Of a DNA stretch of 64,000 bases, positions 1 to 9,071 are shown in pieces (within the stretch, counting starts at the first letter, position 1; every line of letters starts with the position of its first letter). The stretch is from assembly GCF_026340305.1 (NCBI RefSeq), contig NZ_JAPEPI010000001.1, forward strand, positions 1,674,001 to 1,738,000. The letters run 5' to 3'. A model generated the notes under the pieces. The model was given only the letters and a program-made list of their open reading frames with translations. It was not told the origin of the DNA and made no database searches. The DNA comes from Streptomyces sp. NBC_01381 (lineage in GTDB: Bacteria > Actinomycetota > Actinomycetes > Streptomycetales > Streptomycetaceae). The translations under genes were made by a program, and so were the position numbers.

Positions 1-762
1 CGGCAGCGCGGCCGCGAGCCGCTCCCGCGCCTTGTCCCGGTCGATCAGGAAGCAGCCGAACGCGGCGAGCACGAAGAACATCAGGACCTGGTCGAGCAGC
101 GCCGTGCGGCTCATCACGAAGTGCAGGCCGTCCACCGCGAGCAGCGCGCCCGCCAGACAGCCCAGGAACGTGGAGCGGAAGAGCCGCCGCCCGATCCGGC
201 AGAGCATCAGGACGGACAGGGTGCCGAGCACCGCCGTCATGAAGCGCCAGCCGAACGGATCGAAGCCGAACATCCACTCGCCGATGCCGATGACGTACTT
301 GCCGACCGGCGGATGCACGACGTACGCGGCGTCCGTGGGGATCTTGACGCCGCTGCCCTGTGCCAGGACGGTGTCGTTGACCTTCTCGGGCCAGTTGACC
401 TCGAAGCCCCGGTGGATCAGCGCCCAGGCGTCCTTGGCGTAGTACGTCTCGTCGAATATCACGGCCTTCGGGCTGCCGAGATTCCAGAACCGCGTGACGC
501 CCGCGACCAGCGTGATCAGCAGCGGGCCGATCCAGCCCATCCGCTTGACCAGCAGCTCCGCCGTCGCCTTCGGCACCCCGAGCGTCACCCACAGCCGTGG
601 ACTCGGCTCGGTGTACGCGGGGACGAGGCGGGCCCGGACGTCGTCGCTGCCTCTGGGCCGCGCCACATAGCCGAAGCGGCGCAGCCTGCGCTGCCACGAC
701 GGCTGCTGCTCCTCGGCTGCCTGGCCCTGGCGGGTGTCCGGGGAAGACGCGGTACTGGTCAC
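1..762 (-). CDS. Protein O-mannosyltransferase (PMT family), 3' part outside the window
   Basis: The first 254 codons are visible; the gene runs off the left edge. The protein is a membrane glycosyltransferase that transfers mannose from polyprenyl-phosphate-mannose to Ser/Thr of exported proteins. Seen: a short basic cytoplasmic N-terminus, a first membrane segment, then the family hallmark IFDETYYAKDAW in the first extracytoplasmic loop (its Asp-Glu pair is the catalytic/metal site of PMTs), followed by HPPVGKY and several further hydrophobic segments. I chose the GTG at 762 because the ATG eight bases upstream runs into a stop after two codons. It is divergent from rsmI. A -10-like TACGAT (769-774) sits 6 nt before the GTG, suggesting a leaderless mRNA. 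Confidence 0.88.
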   Translation of the reverse strand, partial: MTSTASSPDTRQGQAAEEQQPSWQRRLRRFGYVARPRGSDDVRARLVPAYTEPSPRLWVTLGVPKATAELLVKRMGWIGPLLITLVAGVTRFWNLGSPKAVIFDETYYAKDAWALIHRGFEVNWPEKVNDTVLAQGSGVKIPTDAAYVVHPPVGKYVIGIGEWMFGFDPFGWRFMTAVLGTLSVLMLCRIGRRLFRSTFLGCLAGALLAVDGLHFVMSRTALLDQVLMFFVLAAFGCFLIDRDKARERLAAALP

Positions 763-834
763 CGCGCCATCGTAGGGAACCCGACTGTGTGAGTCCCGCT
801 CCTGGGCCCTCCCGGCCCCTGCGAGGATGGATCC

Positions 835-1731
835 GTGACAGGAAGCGCTGATTCCCCCGGAACCCTTGTGCTGGCAGGCACGCCCATCGGCGATGTGGCG
901 GACGCGCCGCCGCGGCTCGCCGCCGAGCTGGAGTCGGCCGACGTCGTCGCCGCCGAGGACACCAGGCGCCTGCGCAGGCTCACCCAGGCGCTCGGCGTGC
1001 AGGTGGGCGGCCGGGTCGTCTCGTACTTCGAGGGCAATGAGACCGCCCGTACGCCCGAGCTGGTCGAGGCCCTGGTGGGCGGTGCGCGGGTGCTGCTCGT
1101 GACCGACGCCGGGATGCCCTCGGTCTCCGACCCCGGCTACCGCCTGGTCGCGGCCGCCGTGGAGCGGGACATCAAGGTGACCGCCGTGCCGGGCCCGTCC
1201 GCCGTGCTCACGGCGCTCGCGCTCTCCGGGCTTCCCGTGGACCGCTTCTGCTTCGAGGGGTTCCTGCCGCGCAAGGCGGGCGAGCGCCTCTCGCGCCTGA
1301 AGGAGGTCGCCGACGACCGGCGCACCCTCGTCTACTTCGAGGCACCGCACCGCATCGACGACACCCTGGCCGCGATGGCCGAGGCGTTCGGCGACGAGCG
1401 CAGGGCCGCGGTCTGCCGCGAGCTGACCAAGACGTACGAAGAGGTCAAGCGCGGTTCGCTGAAGGAGCTCGCGGAGTGGGCCGCCGACGGGGTGCGCGGT
1501 GAGATCACCGTCGTCGTCGAGGGAGCCCCGGAGAAAAGCCCCGGAGAACTCGGCCCCGACGAGCTGGTGCGCAGGGTGCGGGTGCGCGAGGAGGCGGGGG
1601 AGCGGCGCAAGGAGGCGATCGCCGCCGTCGCCGCCGAGGCGGGGGTACCCAAGCGCGATGTCTTCGATGCCGTCGTCGCGGCAAAGAATGCGGCTCAGAG
1701 CGCCCCATCAGAGGGCAAAGGACTATCGTGA
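835..1731 (+). CDS. rsmI: 16S rRNA (cytidine1402-2'-O)-methyltransferase RsmI
   Basis: 298 aa, normal length for RsmI. It methylates the ribose of C1402 in the 30S decoding centre using SAM. Seen: the N-terminal TPIGDVAD of the tetrapyrrole-methylase fold, AAEDTRR, VTDAGMPSVSDPGY (SAM-binding region), AVPGPSAVLTALALSGLP and FEGFLPRK, all in the expected order, then a charged C-terminal helical region. The GTG start leaves no room for a strong Shine-Dalgarno site; a GAGGAT hexamer ends 6 nt before it. Divergent from the mannosyltransferase gene. Confidence 0.95.
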   Translation: MTGSADSPGTLVLAGTPIGDVADAPPRLAAELESADVVAAEDTRRLRRLTQALGVQVGGRVVSYFEGNETARTPELVEALVGGARVLLVTDAGMPSVSDPGYRLVAAAVERDIKVTAVPGPSAVLTALALSGLPVDRFCFEGFLPRKAGERLSRLKEVADDRRTLVYFEAPHRIDDTLAAMAEAFGDERRAAVCRELTKTYEEVKRGSLKELAEWAADGVRGEITVVVEGAPEKSPGELGPDELVRRVRVREEAGERRKEAIAAVAAEAGVPKRDVFDAVVAAKNAAQSAPSEGKGLS

Positions 1732-1898
1732 AAGGCAAAGTGCGGGCCGCGCACCGGGCCTGAAGGCCAATGAAAGGCCAAATCGCCTTCAATGCTCGAC
1801 AGGTCTGATGCGCTCGCTCCGGGAAAAGCGTCCACTGGTCAAAGGGACGCACCCGTCCCGACGCTGCCGGCCGGGAGGAAAGCCCCGGTCGGACGGCG

Positions 1899-1915
1899 CT
1901 TGTCCAGCGGACAAG
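1899..1915 (+). promoter_or_regulatory. Perfect 7-bp inverted repeat just before the RBS of the gene at 1926
   Basis: CTTGTCC-agc-GGACAAG is a perfect inverted repeat directly abutting the ribosome-binding site GAGGAG (1916-1921). It could form a small hairpin next to the SD or be a protein site. Function is inference only. Confidence 0.35.
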
Positions 1916-1925
1916 AGGAGCTGGC

Positions 1926-2363
1926 ATGAGTGAGATCGCCGACACCGGTCACGAAACCACGGCGTCCACCGCGACAACCGCGACACACACTGCTCATGAG
2001 TCGTACGCCTTCGCCTGCATGCGCTGCGGGCACGGCTGGGAGCAGTCGTACGAGATCGAGCATCACGTCGACGCCAAGGGCAAGGAGTTCGTGCTCTACG
2101 TGGCGGACGGCCGGCACGTGCCGTCGCCGCTGTCCCGGCCGACCTGCCTGAACTGTGGCGGTCATGTGGTGCGGATCATGCGGGCCGGGCAGGTTTCGTC
2201 GGTGCTCGATCTGATGCAGAGGTCTCACGCGCCGCGGGCGGAGCGCAAGGAGCCGGAGGGTGGCTCGCAGCCGGACGCGGCGGAGGCGGCCGGTGAGCCC
2301 AAGCATCACCACTGGCACCTGTCGGCGCTGCTGCACCCCTTCCACCACCGCAAGGCGGGATGA
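1926..2363 (+). CDS. Conserved hypothetical protein with zinc-ribbon-like cysteine pairs
   Basis: 145 aa, not recognised as a named family. Seen: a Thr/His-rich N-terminus, CMRCGHGW at about residues 31-38 and CLNCGGHV at about 76-83 (two CxxC pairs, as in a zinc ribbon), then a His-rich C-terminus ending HHHWHL and HPFHHRKAG. The two CxxC pairs make structural zinc binding likely; the terminal His clusters are unusual and could also bind metal. ATG start with GAGGAG 5 nt upstream. A 194-nt leader region separates it from rsmI, so it probably has its own promoter. Role unknown. Confidence 0.8.
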   Translation: MSEIADTGHETTASTATTATHTAHESYAFACMRCGHGWEQSYEIEHHVDAKGKEFVLYVADGRHVPSPLSRPTCLNCGGHVVRIMRAGQVSSVLDLMQRSHAPRAERKEPEGGSQPDAAEAAGEPKHHHWHLSALLHPFHHRKAG

Positions 2364-2404
2364 CACCCCGCTTCACAGGATCGGGCCCTTCGTAGGATCG
2401 GGGC

Positions 2405-3289
2405 ATGCCTTCCAACGACGCCGACTCCAAGAACGCCGCGCCGCCGCTGCCCGAACCGCTGCGGGTACCGGTCGCCGACTCCCACACCCACCTCGACATG
2501 CAGTCGGGCACGGTGGACGAGGGGCTCGCCAAGGCCGCGGCGGTCGGCGTGACGACGGTCGTGCAGGTCGGCTGCGACGTGGCGGGGTCGCGCTGGGCCG
2601 CCGAGACGGCCGCCGCATACGCCGCCGTGCACGCCACGGTCGCCCTGCACCCCAACGAGGCGCCCCGCATCGTGCACGGCGACCCCGACGGCTGGTCCCG
2701 GCAGGGCGCGCGCCAGGCCGGCGGCGAGGCGGCGCTCGACGCAGCGCTCGCCGAGATCGACCGCCTCGCCGCACTGGAGCACGTCAAGGGCGTGGGCGAG
2801 ACCGGCCTCGACTACTTCCGCACCGGACCGGAGGGCAAGGAGGCCCAGGAGCGGTCCTTCCGCGCCCACATCGAGATCGCGAAGCGGCACGGCAAGGCCC
2901 TGGTCATCCACGATCGCGAGGCGCACGACGATGTGCTGCGCGTCCTGAAGGAGGAGGGCGCCCCCGAGCGCACCGTCTTCCACTGCTACTCCGGCGACGC
3001 GGAGATGGCCCAAGTGTGCGCGGAACACGGCTACTTCATGTCCTTCGCAGGCAACATGACCTTCAAGAACGCGCAAGGTCTGCGGGACGCACTGGCCGTC
3101 GCCCCGCTGGAACTCGTCCTGGTGGAGACCGACGCCCCCTTCCTGACACCCGCGCCCTACCGCGGACGGCCTAACGCTCCGTATCTCATTCCGGTCACAT
3201 TGCGGGCCATGGCCGAGGTACGGGGCATCGGCGAGGACGCCATGGCCGAGGCGATCTCCGTGAACACCGCGCGCGCCTTTGATTACTGA
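2405..3289 (+). CDS. tatD: TatD-family metal-dependent hydrolase
   Basis: 294 aa. TatD enzymes are two-metal TIM-barrel hydrolases with 3'-5' exonuclease or D-aminoacyl-tRNA deacylase activity. Ligand motifs are all present in order: SHTHLD near residue 27, VGETGLDYFR, VIHDREAHDD, VFHCYSGDA and VETDAPFLTP. There is an insertion around residues 80-110 relative to E. coli TatD, common in actinobacteria. The ATG lacks an SD; a -10-like TAGGAT (2393-2398) lies 6 nt upstream, so the mRNA may be leaderless. Followed by the rpf-rsmA-ispE group. Confidence 0.93.
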   Translation: MPSNDADSKNAAPPLPEPLRVPVADSHTHLDMQSGTVDEGLAKAAAVGVTTVVQVGCDVAGSRWAAETAAAYAAVHATVALHPNEAPRIVHGDPDGWSRQGARQAGGEAALDAALAEIDRLAALEHVKGVGETGLDYFRTGPEGKEAQERSFRAHIEIAKRHGKALVIHDREAHDDVLRVLKEEGAPERTVFHCYSGDAEMAQVCAEHGYFMSFAGNMTFKNAQGLRDALAVAPLELVLVETDAPFLTPAPYRGRPNAPYLIPVTLRAMAEVRGIGEDAMAEAISVNTARAFDY

Positions 3290-3350
3290 CCGATAACGCC
3301 TAAAGCCCCATAGTTCAGGGCAGTGCGACGACACTGCGTAGCCGTGGCGC

Positions 3351-3380
3351 TTTGGAGAGTGACGATCGCTCCGCTAGGTT
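3351..3380 (+). promoter_or_regulatory. Putative sigma-70-type promoter of the rpf gene
   Basis: TTTGGA (3351-3356), an 18-nt spacer and TAGGTT (3375-3380) resemble a housekeeping Streptomyces promoter. Transcription would begin near 3387, about 38 nt before the GTG at 3425. No recognisable riboswitch was seen in this short leader. Confidence 0.4.
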
Positions 3381-3424
3381 CTGTCCGCCTCGCCCGATCC
3401 GGACCAGAACCGTGGAGCGTCGTC

Positions 3425-4666
3425 GTGAGTCAAGCGCAGTACGGGACGTCTCACTTCCCCCGGCAGTCCACCGGGCCCGAGCCCGTCGACGCCCCGCGCC
3501 CCGATGACGCCCCGCGCCCCGTCGGCGGCCGGGCCCAGGCGCGGCGGGCCGCACGGCGCAGGAAGAGCGCCCCGGAGCGGCCCGACGGCCTGCGGCGGCT
3601 GCTGCCGCAGGCCCTCGTGGTGGCCTTCCTCGCCGGCGGCACCTCCGCGTTCGTCGCCAACGACAAGGCCGTGCAGCTCACCGTCGACGGCGAGGCCCGC
3701 ACCCTGCACACCTTCGCCGACGACGTGGGCGAGCTCCTGGAGGACGAGGGCGTGGACTTCGACGCCCACGACATCGTGGCGCCGACCGCGAACACCGCCC
3801 TGGCCAGCGGCGACGAGATCGCCATCCGCTACGGCAGGCCCGTCGAGCTCACCCTCGACGGCGAGCGGCGCGCGGTCTGGACGACGGCGCGCACGGTGGA
3901 CGGCGCGCTGCGCCAGCTCGGAGTGCGCGCGGAAGGCGCCCATCTCTCGGCCTCGCGCAGCAAGCGCATCGACCGGGGCGGCCTCGACCTCGACGTACGG
4001 ACCGAGCGCACCGTGACGGTCATGGCGGACGGACGCGAGCGCACCATCCGTACCAACGCGGCGACCGTGCGCGAGGCGGTCGAGGAGTCCGGCGTCAGTC
4101 TGCACGGCCAGGACACGACCTCCGTCGCGCCCGGCAGCTTTCCGCGCGACGGCCAGACGATCACCGTGATGCGGATCTCCGGGCGCATGGAGGTGCGCGA
4201 GGAGCCGATCCCCTTCGACGTGCAGCGCACCCAGGACCCGACGCTCTTCAGCGGTACGGAGGTCGTCGAGCGTCCGGGGCATCAGGGCACCCGGCGGGCC
4301 ACCTACGCCCTGCGGACCGTCAACGGCGTCAAGCAGAAGCCGCGCCGGGTGAAGTCCGAGGTGGTGCGCGAGCCCCAGACGCGGATCGTGAAGGTCGGCA
4401 CCAAGCCGCCGCCGGACTCGGTGGCGGGCGCGGACGGCCTGAACTGGCGCGGGCTCGCCCAGTGCGAGTCGGGCGGCCGCCCGAACGCGGTGGACGGATC
4501 CGGCAACTACGGCGGCCTCTACCAGTTCGACACCCGGACCTGGCAGAGCCTCGGCGGCAAGGGCCGCCCTCAGGATGCTCCGGCGGGGGAGCAGACGTAC
4601 CGAGCGAAGAAGCTGTACGTGCAGCGGGGGGCGAGCCCTTGGCCGCACTGCGGCTCGCGGTTGTAG
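3425..4666 (+). CDS. rpfB: Resuscitation-promoting factor (DUF348 repeats, G5 and Rpf domain)
   Basis: 413 aa from the GTG at 3425 (an in-frame start at 3323 exists but would add non-conserved sequence over the promoter). The enzyme is an exported lytic transglycosylase/muramidase acting on peptidoglycan during spore germination and growth. Domains in order: Pro/Arg-rich cytoplasmic tail (1-58), a membrane anchor (about 60-78), three DUF348/YabE-type repeats (about 80-250), a G5 domain ending near residue 325, and a C-terminal Rpf domain with LAQCESGG (catalytic Glu), GNYGGLYQF and a closing WPHCG cysteine. This order is that of RpfB. It precedes rsmA-ispE, the usual actinobacterial order. 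Confidence 0.9.
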   Translation: MSQAQYGTSHFPRQSTGPEPVDAPRPDDAPRPVGGRAQARRAARRRKSAPERPDGLRRLLPQALVVAFLAGGTSAFVANDKAVQLTVDGEARTLHTFADDVGELLEDEGVDFDAHDIVAPTANTALASGDEIAIRYGRPVELTLDGERRAVWTTARTVDGALRQLGVRAEGAHLSASRSKRIDRGGLDLDVRTERTVTVMADGRERTIRTNAATVREAVEESGVSLHGQDTTSVAPGSFPRDGQTITVMRISGRMEVREEPIPFDVQRTQDPTLFSGTEVVERPGHQGTRRATYALRTVNGVKQKPRRVKSEVVREPQTRIVKVGTKPPPDSVAGADGLNWRGLAQCESGGRPNAVDGSGNYGGLYQFDTRTWQSLGGKGRPQDAPAGEQTYRAKKLYVQRGASPWPHCGSRL

Positions 4667-4691
4667 TTGGTATGGCTGTGGGCAGGCGTTC

Positions 4692-4721
4692 CGCAGGGCA
4701 ATCGGGTGGGTGGGCGGGAAA
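4692..4721. repeat. Partial copy of dispersed repeat family A
   Basis: The segment holds CAATCGGGTGGGTGGGCGGG followed by AAAGG, the same core found at 25.4, 30.4, 42.9-43.0 and 44.1 kb. Here the CCGCCGCGAAGCGGCGG hairpin that normally flanks the core is missing. Confidence 0.75.
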
Positions 4722-4766
4722 GGCCTGTTCGTCAGCCCGATGCTGCGGGCCCCGTAATCTGGTCAC

Positions 4767-5633
4767 GTGAGCACAGACCCCAGCAGCCTCCTCGGCGCCG
4801 CCGACATCCGCGAGCTGGCCGCAGCCTTGGGCGTACGCCCGACAAAGCAGCGCGGCCAGAACTTCGTCATCGACGCCAACACCGTCCGCCGCATCGTCCG
4901 CACCGCGGATGTCGGCCCCGAGGACAACGTCGTAGAGGTCGGCCCCGGACTCGGCTCCCTGACCCTCGCTCTCCTGGACACCGCCGCGCACGTCACCGCG
5001 GTGGAGATCGACGACGTACTGGCCGGCGCCCTGCCCGCCACCATCGAGGCCCGCCTCCCCGCGAAGGTGAACTCCTTCGCGCTGGTGCACAGCGACGCCA
5101 TGCTCGTGCGCGAGCTGCCGGGCCCCGCCCCGACCGCACTGGTCGCGAACCTCCCGTACAACGTGGCCGTCCCCGTACTGCTGCACATGCTCGACACCTT
5201 CCCGACCATCGAGCGCACGCTCGTCATGGTGCAGGCCGAGGTCGCCGACCGCCTCGCCGCCGCGCCCGGCTCGAAGGTATACGGGGTGCCGTCGGTGAAG
5301 GCCAACTGGTACGCCGACGTGAAGCGCGCCGGGTCCATCGGCCGCAATGTCTTCTGGCCCGCGCCGAACGTCGACTCCGGGCTCGTCTCACTGGTGCGGC
5401 GGACCGAGCCGGTCAAGACCACGGCCTCCAAGCGCGAGGTGTTCGCCGTCGTCGACGCCGCCTTCGCACAGCGCAGGAAGACCCTGCGGGCCGCGCTGTC
5501 CGGCTGGGCCGGTTCCGCGGCCGCCGCGGAGGCCGCGCTCGTCGCCGCCGGGGTCTCGCCGCAGGCGCGCGGCGAGGCGCTCACGGTGGAGGAGTTCGCG
5601 CGCATCGCCGAGCACAAGGAGGCCGGCGCGTGA
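4767..5633 (+). CDS. rsmA: 16S rRNA (adenine1518/1519-N6)-dimethyltransferase
   Basis: 288 aa. Dimethylates two adjacent adenines of the 16S rRNA 3' hairpin, a late 30S maturation step. Seen: [14 protein letters not shown] near the N-terminus, SAM motif [15 protein letters not shown], and catalytic motif [11 protein letters not shown], followed by the C-terminal helical domain with [11 protein letters not shown] start; TAATCT (4755-4760) lies 6 nt upstream, suggesting a leaderless transcript. The stop overlaps the ispE start by 4 nt (GTGA), so the two are translationally coupled. Confidence 0.96.
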   Translation: MSTDPSSLLGAADIRELAAALGVRPTKQRGQNFVIDANTVRRIVRTADVGPEDNVVEVGPGLGSLTLALLDTAAHVTAVEIDDVLAGALPATIEARLPAKVNSFALVHSDAMLVRELPGPAPTALVANLPYNVAVPVLLHMLDTFPTIERTLVMVQAEVADRLAAAPGSKVYGVPSVKANWYADVKRAGSIGRNVFWPAPNVDSGLVSLVRRTEPVKTTASKREVFAVVDAAFAQRRKTLRAALSGWAGSAAAAEAALVAAGVSPQARGEALTVEEFARIAEHKEAGA

Positions 5634-6517
5634 GCGTGACGGTACGGGTGCCCGCGAAGGTCAATGTGCAGTTGGCGGTGGGCGCCGCGCGTGCCGACGG
5701 CTTCCACGACCTCGCCAATGTCTTCCTCGCCGTCGGCCTCTACGACGAGGTCACGGTCACGCCCGCGGACGAGCTGCGGGTGACGTGCGAGGGCCCCGGC
5801 TCCGATCAAGTGCCTTTGGACCGTACGAACTTGGCCGCGCGGGCCGCGGAACTGCTCGCCGCCCGGTACGGGATCGCGCCCGACGTGCACATCCACATCG
5901 CCAAGGACATCCCCGTCGCGGGCGGCATGGCGGGCGGCAGCGCGGACGGCGCGGGCGCGCTCGTGGCGTGCGACGCGCTGTGGGGGACGCAGGCGTCCTG
6001 CGGTGAACTCCTCGACATCTGCGCCGAGTTGGGCAGCGACGTGCCGTTCAGCCTGGTGGGCGGGGCGGCGCTCGGGACGGGCCGTGGGGAGAAGCTGGAG
6101 CCGCTCGAGGTCGGGGGCGCCTTCCACTGGGTGTTCGCCGTCGCCGACGGAGGGCTCTCGACTCCGGCCGTGTACCGGGAGTTCGACCGGCTGACCCCGG
6201 TCGCGCCGGACCCCGAGGCATCCCCGGCGCTGCTCGACGCACTGCGTACGGGCGATGTCGCGGGGCTTGCCGCGAGCATGGTCAACGACCTTCAGCCCGC
6301 GGCCCTTTCGCTCTTCCCGTCCCTCAAGGACACCCTCGCGGCAGGCACCGCCGCGGGCGCGCTCGCGGCGCTGGTCTCCGGCTCGGGGCCGACGACGGCG
6401 TTCCTCGCGCGGGACGCCGATTCGGCGCGGGAGGTGGCCGACGCGCTGCTCGCGTCAGGCACGTGCCGTGCGGCGCGGGTGGCGGATTCGCCCGCGCAGG
6501 GTGCCGTGCTGGTCTGA
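5630..6517 (+). CDS. ispE: 4-diphosphocytidyl-2-C-methyl-D-erythritol kinase
   Basis: 295 aa. Phosphorylates CDP-ME in the MEP pathway to isoprenoids. Seen: the GHMP-kinase start [13 protein letters not shown], the ATP loop [15 protein letters not shown] near residue 100, [21 protein letters not shown], and the C-terminal [10 protein letters not shown]. The start is the GTG at 5630 overlapping the rsmA stop. A larger in-frame opening upstream is only an extension across rsmA in another frame. Coupling of rsmA and ispE is common in actinobacteria. Confidence 0.95.
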   Translation: MSVTVRVPAKVNVQLAVGAARADGFHDLANVFLAVGLYDEVTVTPADELRVTCEGPGSDQVPLDRTNLAARAAELLAARYGIAPDVHIHIAKDIPVAGGMAGGSADGAGALVACDALWGTQASCGELLDICAELGSDVPFSLVGGAALGTGRGEKLEPLEVGGAFHWVFAVADGGLSTPAVYREFDRLTPVAPDPEASPALLDALRTGDVAGLAASMVNDLQPAALSLFPSLKDTLAAGTAAGALAALVSGSGPTTAFLARDADSAREVADALLASGTCRAARVADSPAQGAVLV

Positions 6518-6586
6518 CGTACTCAGACGCGGATCTGAGTACGGGCACCCTGATGCGGGGCGGTCGCCGCGCGCGACCGTACCCGT

Positions 6587-7930
6587 ATGGGATCAAGCGT
6601 TCGCGAACTGGCCGAGAAGACGCCCGCCGGGCGTGACCGGTACATCGATCTGCTGCGGGTCGCCTCGCTCGGCACGGTCGTCATCGGGCACTGGCTGATG
6701 GCCGCCGTGACGGTCGGCGACGACGGCGGGACCGAGGTCGGCAACCTCCTCGCCGTGGTGCCGGACCTGCAGATCCTCACCTGGGTGCTGCAGATCATGC
6801 CGGTGTTCTTCTTCGTCGGCGGCTTCTCGCACGCCCTCTCCTACCGCTCGCTGAGCCGCAAGGCCCCGGAGCGGGTTTCCGTCTACTCGGCGTTCCTGCG
6901 GGCACGGCTGCAGCGGCTGCTCCGGCCGACGATGGTGTTCATAGGTGTGTGGGGCGCGGCCGCGTTGCTTCTCCAACTCATCGGCGAGGGCGGTGCGTTG
7001 CTCGACGTGACGCTGCGGCTCGTCGCCCAGCCGCTGTGGTTCATCGGCATCTACCTGGCGATGGTCGCGTTCACCCCGCCGCTGCTGAGGCTCCATGAGC
7101 GGTACGGGTGGGGCGCGTTCGGCGGGCTCGTGCTCGCCGCGGGCGCGGTGGACGCGGCGCGCTTCGCCTTCGGCGTGCCGTACGTCGAGTTCCTGAACTT
7201 CGCCTTCGTCTGGCTCGCGGTGCACCAGCTCGGTTTCCTGCGGGCGGACGGAAGGCTGCGGATGCCGTCCGCGCTGGCCGGGGCGGGCCTCGTGGGCGCC
7301 TCGCTGCTTGTGGCCTTCGGCCCGTATCCGCTCTCCATGGTCGGCATGCCCGGCGAGCGCGTCTCGAACATGGCGCCGCCGACCTTCGCCCTGCTCTGCC
7401 ACGGGATGTGGCTGGTCGGCGCGGTGGAGCTGCTGCGGGGGCCCGCGACGCGGTGGCTGGCGCGGCCTCGGGTGTGGCGGGGCGTGGTGACGGCCAACGG
7501 CATCTCGATGACGGCCTTCCTGTGGCATCTCACGGCGATGCTGGGTGTGTACGGGATGCTGCTCGCCCTCGACGTGCCGCTGCCGGAGCCGGCGACGGGG
7601 GCGTGGTGGGCGCAGGTTCCTTTGCGGATGGCGGCCGCGGGGGTGCTGACCGGGGTCCTGGTCGCCGCGTTCCGCCGCTTTGAACGGGCGGGGGCGCCCC
7701 GGGAGTTGGCGCCGGCCCCGGGTTCGGGCCCGGCGGCCGCCGTGGGCGTCACGCTCTGCCTCTTCGGAGTTCTGGGCCTTTCGATGGTCGGCTTCGGGGG
7801 GCTTCTGGAGGGGCGTACGGCGATGCTGGTCGCGGTGCGGGTGACGGCGCCGGTGGCGGTGGGGATGGCGCTGGCGGGGTGGCTGTTGGTGGAGCGGGCG
7901 GGGGGTTCAGTTCGTCGCCTGCGGGTGTGA
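6587..7930 (+). CDS. Acyltransferase-3 family integral membrane protein
   Basis: 447 aa with about ten hydrophobic segments. The N-terminal RDRYIDLLRVASLGTVVIGHW carries the Arg and the His typical of OafA/YrhL-type acyltransferases that acylate sugars or other envelope molecules. FFFVGGFSH follows, with the family's usual Gly/Phe pattern in the second helix. The substrate cannot be told from sequence. Ends just before a terminator-like hairpin inside dispersed repeat B. It is separated from ispE by 69 nt and may be transcribed with it. Confidence 0.85.
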   Translation: MGSSVRELAEKTPAGRDRYIDLLRVASLGTVVIGHWLMAAVTVGDDGGTEVGNLLAVVPDLQILTWVLQIMPVFFFVGGFSHALSYRSLSRKAPERVSVYSAFLRARLQRLLRPTMVFIGVWGAAALLLQLIGEGGALLDVTLRLVAQPLWFIGIYLAMVAFTPPLLRLHERYGWGAFGGLVLAAGAVDAARFAFGVPYVEFLNFAFVWLAVHQLGFLRADGRLRMPSALAGAGLVGASLLVAFGPYPLSMVGMPGERVSNMAPPTFALLCHGMWLVGAVELLRGPATRWLARPRVWRGVVTANGISMTAFLWHLTAMLGVYGMLLALDVPLPEPATGAWWAQVPLRMAAAGVLTGVLVAAFRRFERAGAPRELAPAPGSGPAAAVGVTLCLFGVLGLSMVGFGGLLEGRTAMLVAVRVTAPVAVGMALAGWLLVERAGGSVRRLRV

Positions 7931-7976
7931 TGTGGCTGGTCGCGCAGTTCCCCGCGCCCCTTCGAGGCGCGGGGCA
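7931..7976. repeat. Dispersed repeat family B, with terminator hairpin
   Basis: Starts TGTGGCTGGTCGCGC, the same element seen inverted at 37595-37608. It includes a perfect 9-bp stem CCCCGCGCC (7950-7958) / GGCGCGGGG (7966-7974) with a 7-nt loop, right after the acyltransferase stop. I know this GGCTGGTCGCGC element as a frequent intergenic sequence in Streptomyces. Likely role here is as a transcription terminator. Confidence 0.7.
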
Positions 7977-8059
7977 GCGCTGATCGCCTAACCTGATCGC
8001 TCGACGAGCGTACGGAACCCCCGTTCCGTACAGCCGAGTTGAGATCGGGGGCGGGGAGA

Positions 8060-9016
8060 ATGAACTGCACGCGGTGCAAGACAACACCGCTGGGCTCCGA
8101 CGGGCGCTGCCCGCAGTGTGACGGAGGCCCGGCGCGCAAACCCTGGGAAGCGCCGGACGCCCCGCCCGCCGCCACCCCGCCTCCGCCGGCCGCACCCCCT
8201 GGCCCGCCCGGGGGCCACCCGGGACACCCCGGATATCCGCCCCCGCCCGGCACCCCGTACCCCCGCTACTACGTCCCGATCCCGCCCCGTCCCACCCCGG
8301 CCGGAGGCCTCGGTACCGCCGCCTCGATCCTTCTCGGCGGTGTCGCAGGGCTCGCCCTGCTGCGGCTCGTCGCCGACTTCGATCTCTACGGTGACCTCGG
8401 CCGTTCCTGGTTGCTCTACTACGACGACGACTTCGGGGAGTTCTGGGGCGTCACCGTCATCCTGCTCGGCATCGGCTTCCTCGCCGCCATCCCCGTCTTC
8501 CTGACCTGGTTCCACCGGGTGCGGATGAACGCGGAGGTGCTCGCGCCGGGACGGCACCGGCAGTCGCCCGGCATGGCGATCGGCGCGTGGTTCATCCCGG
8601 TGGCCAACTGGTGGATCCCCAAGCAGATCACCGACGACATCATCGCGGCGAGCGAGCCGCCGGGCGCCCCGCAGCCGCCGGTGGGCCCGTACGGCTCGGG
8701 ACCGTACGGCTACGGCCCGCAGCCCTATCGCCCCGGAAGCGGCACCGTCACCGCCTGGTGGATCACCTGGGTCGCGTCCAGCGTCACCAGCGCGCTCGGC
8801 TGGATGCTGCTTTCCGCCGCGGACGACGGCGACGTCGGGCAGGCAAGGACCGCCGTACTGATGTTCATCCTCTCCGACCTGACCTTGATCGCCGCGGGGA
8901 TCTGCGGCCTCATGGCGGTCCGCCTGATCAGCACCGCGCAGGACGTACGGCTGGGATTCGCCCGCCCCGGCATGCCGGGTACGCCGATGCCTCCGCACCG
9001 GCCGCCGGGCTGGTAG
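8060..9016 (+). CDS. DUF4328-type membrane protein with N-terminal zinc ribbon
   Basis: 318 aa from the ATG at 8060, which has GGGGAG just upstream (an earlier in-frame start at 8039 has no such site). Seen: CTRC and CPQC pairs at residues 3-6 and about 19-22 forming a zinc ribbon, a Pro/Gly-rich linker, then about four to five hydrophobic segments with the FHRVRMNAEVL and GAWFIPVANWWIPKQI motifs typical of the DUF4328 group. Function of the family is not known. Ends 55 nt before the ABC-F gene on the same strand. Confidence 0.82.
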   Translation: MNCTRCKTTPLGSDGRCPQCDGGPARKPWEAPDAPPAATPPPPAAPPGPPGGHPGHPGYPPPPGTPYPRYYVPIPPRPTPAGGLGTAASILLGGVAGLALLRLVADFDLYGDLGRSWLLYYDDDFGEFWGVTVILLGIGFLAAIPVFLTWFHRVRMNAEVLAPGRHRQSPGMAIGAWFIPVANWWIPKQITDDIIAASEPPGAPQPPVGPYGSGPYGYGPQPYRPGSGTVTAWWITWVASSVTSALGWMLLSAADDGDVGQARTAVLMFILSDLTLIAAGICGLMAVRLISTAQDVRLGFARPGMPGTPMPPHRPPGW

Positions 9017-9071
9017 CCGCCGCCTCCGACTACGCTGGGAGATCGATCGATCCCCCTTACCTGGAGCGTTA

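Noticed and set aside
3290..3424. A riboswitch in the rpf leader, as known for another Streptomyces rpf gene
   Set aside because: The leader after the likely start site is only about 40 nt, too short for such an element, and no matching structure is visible.
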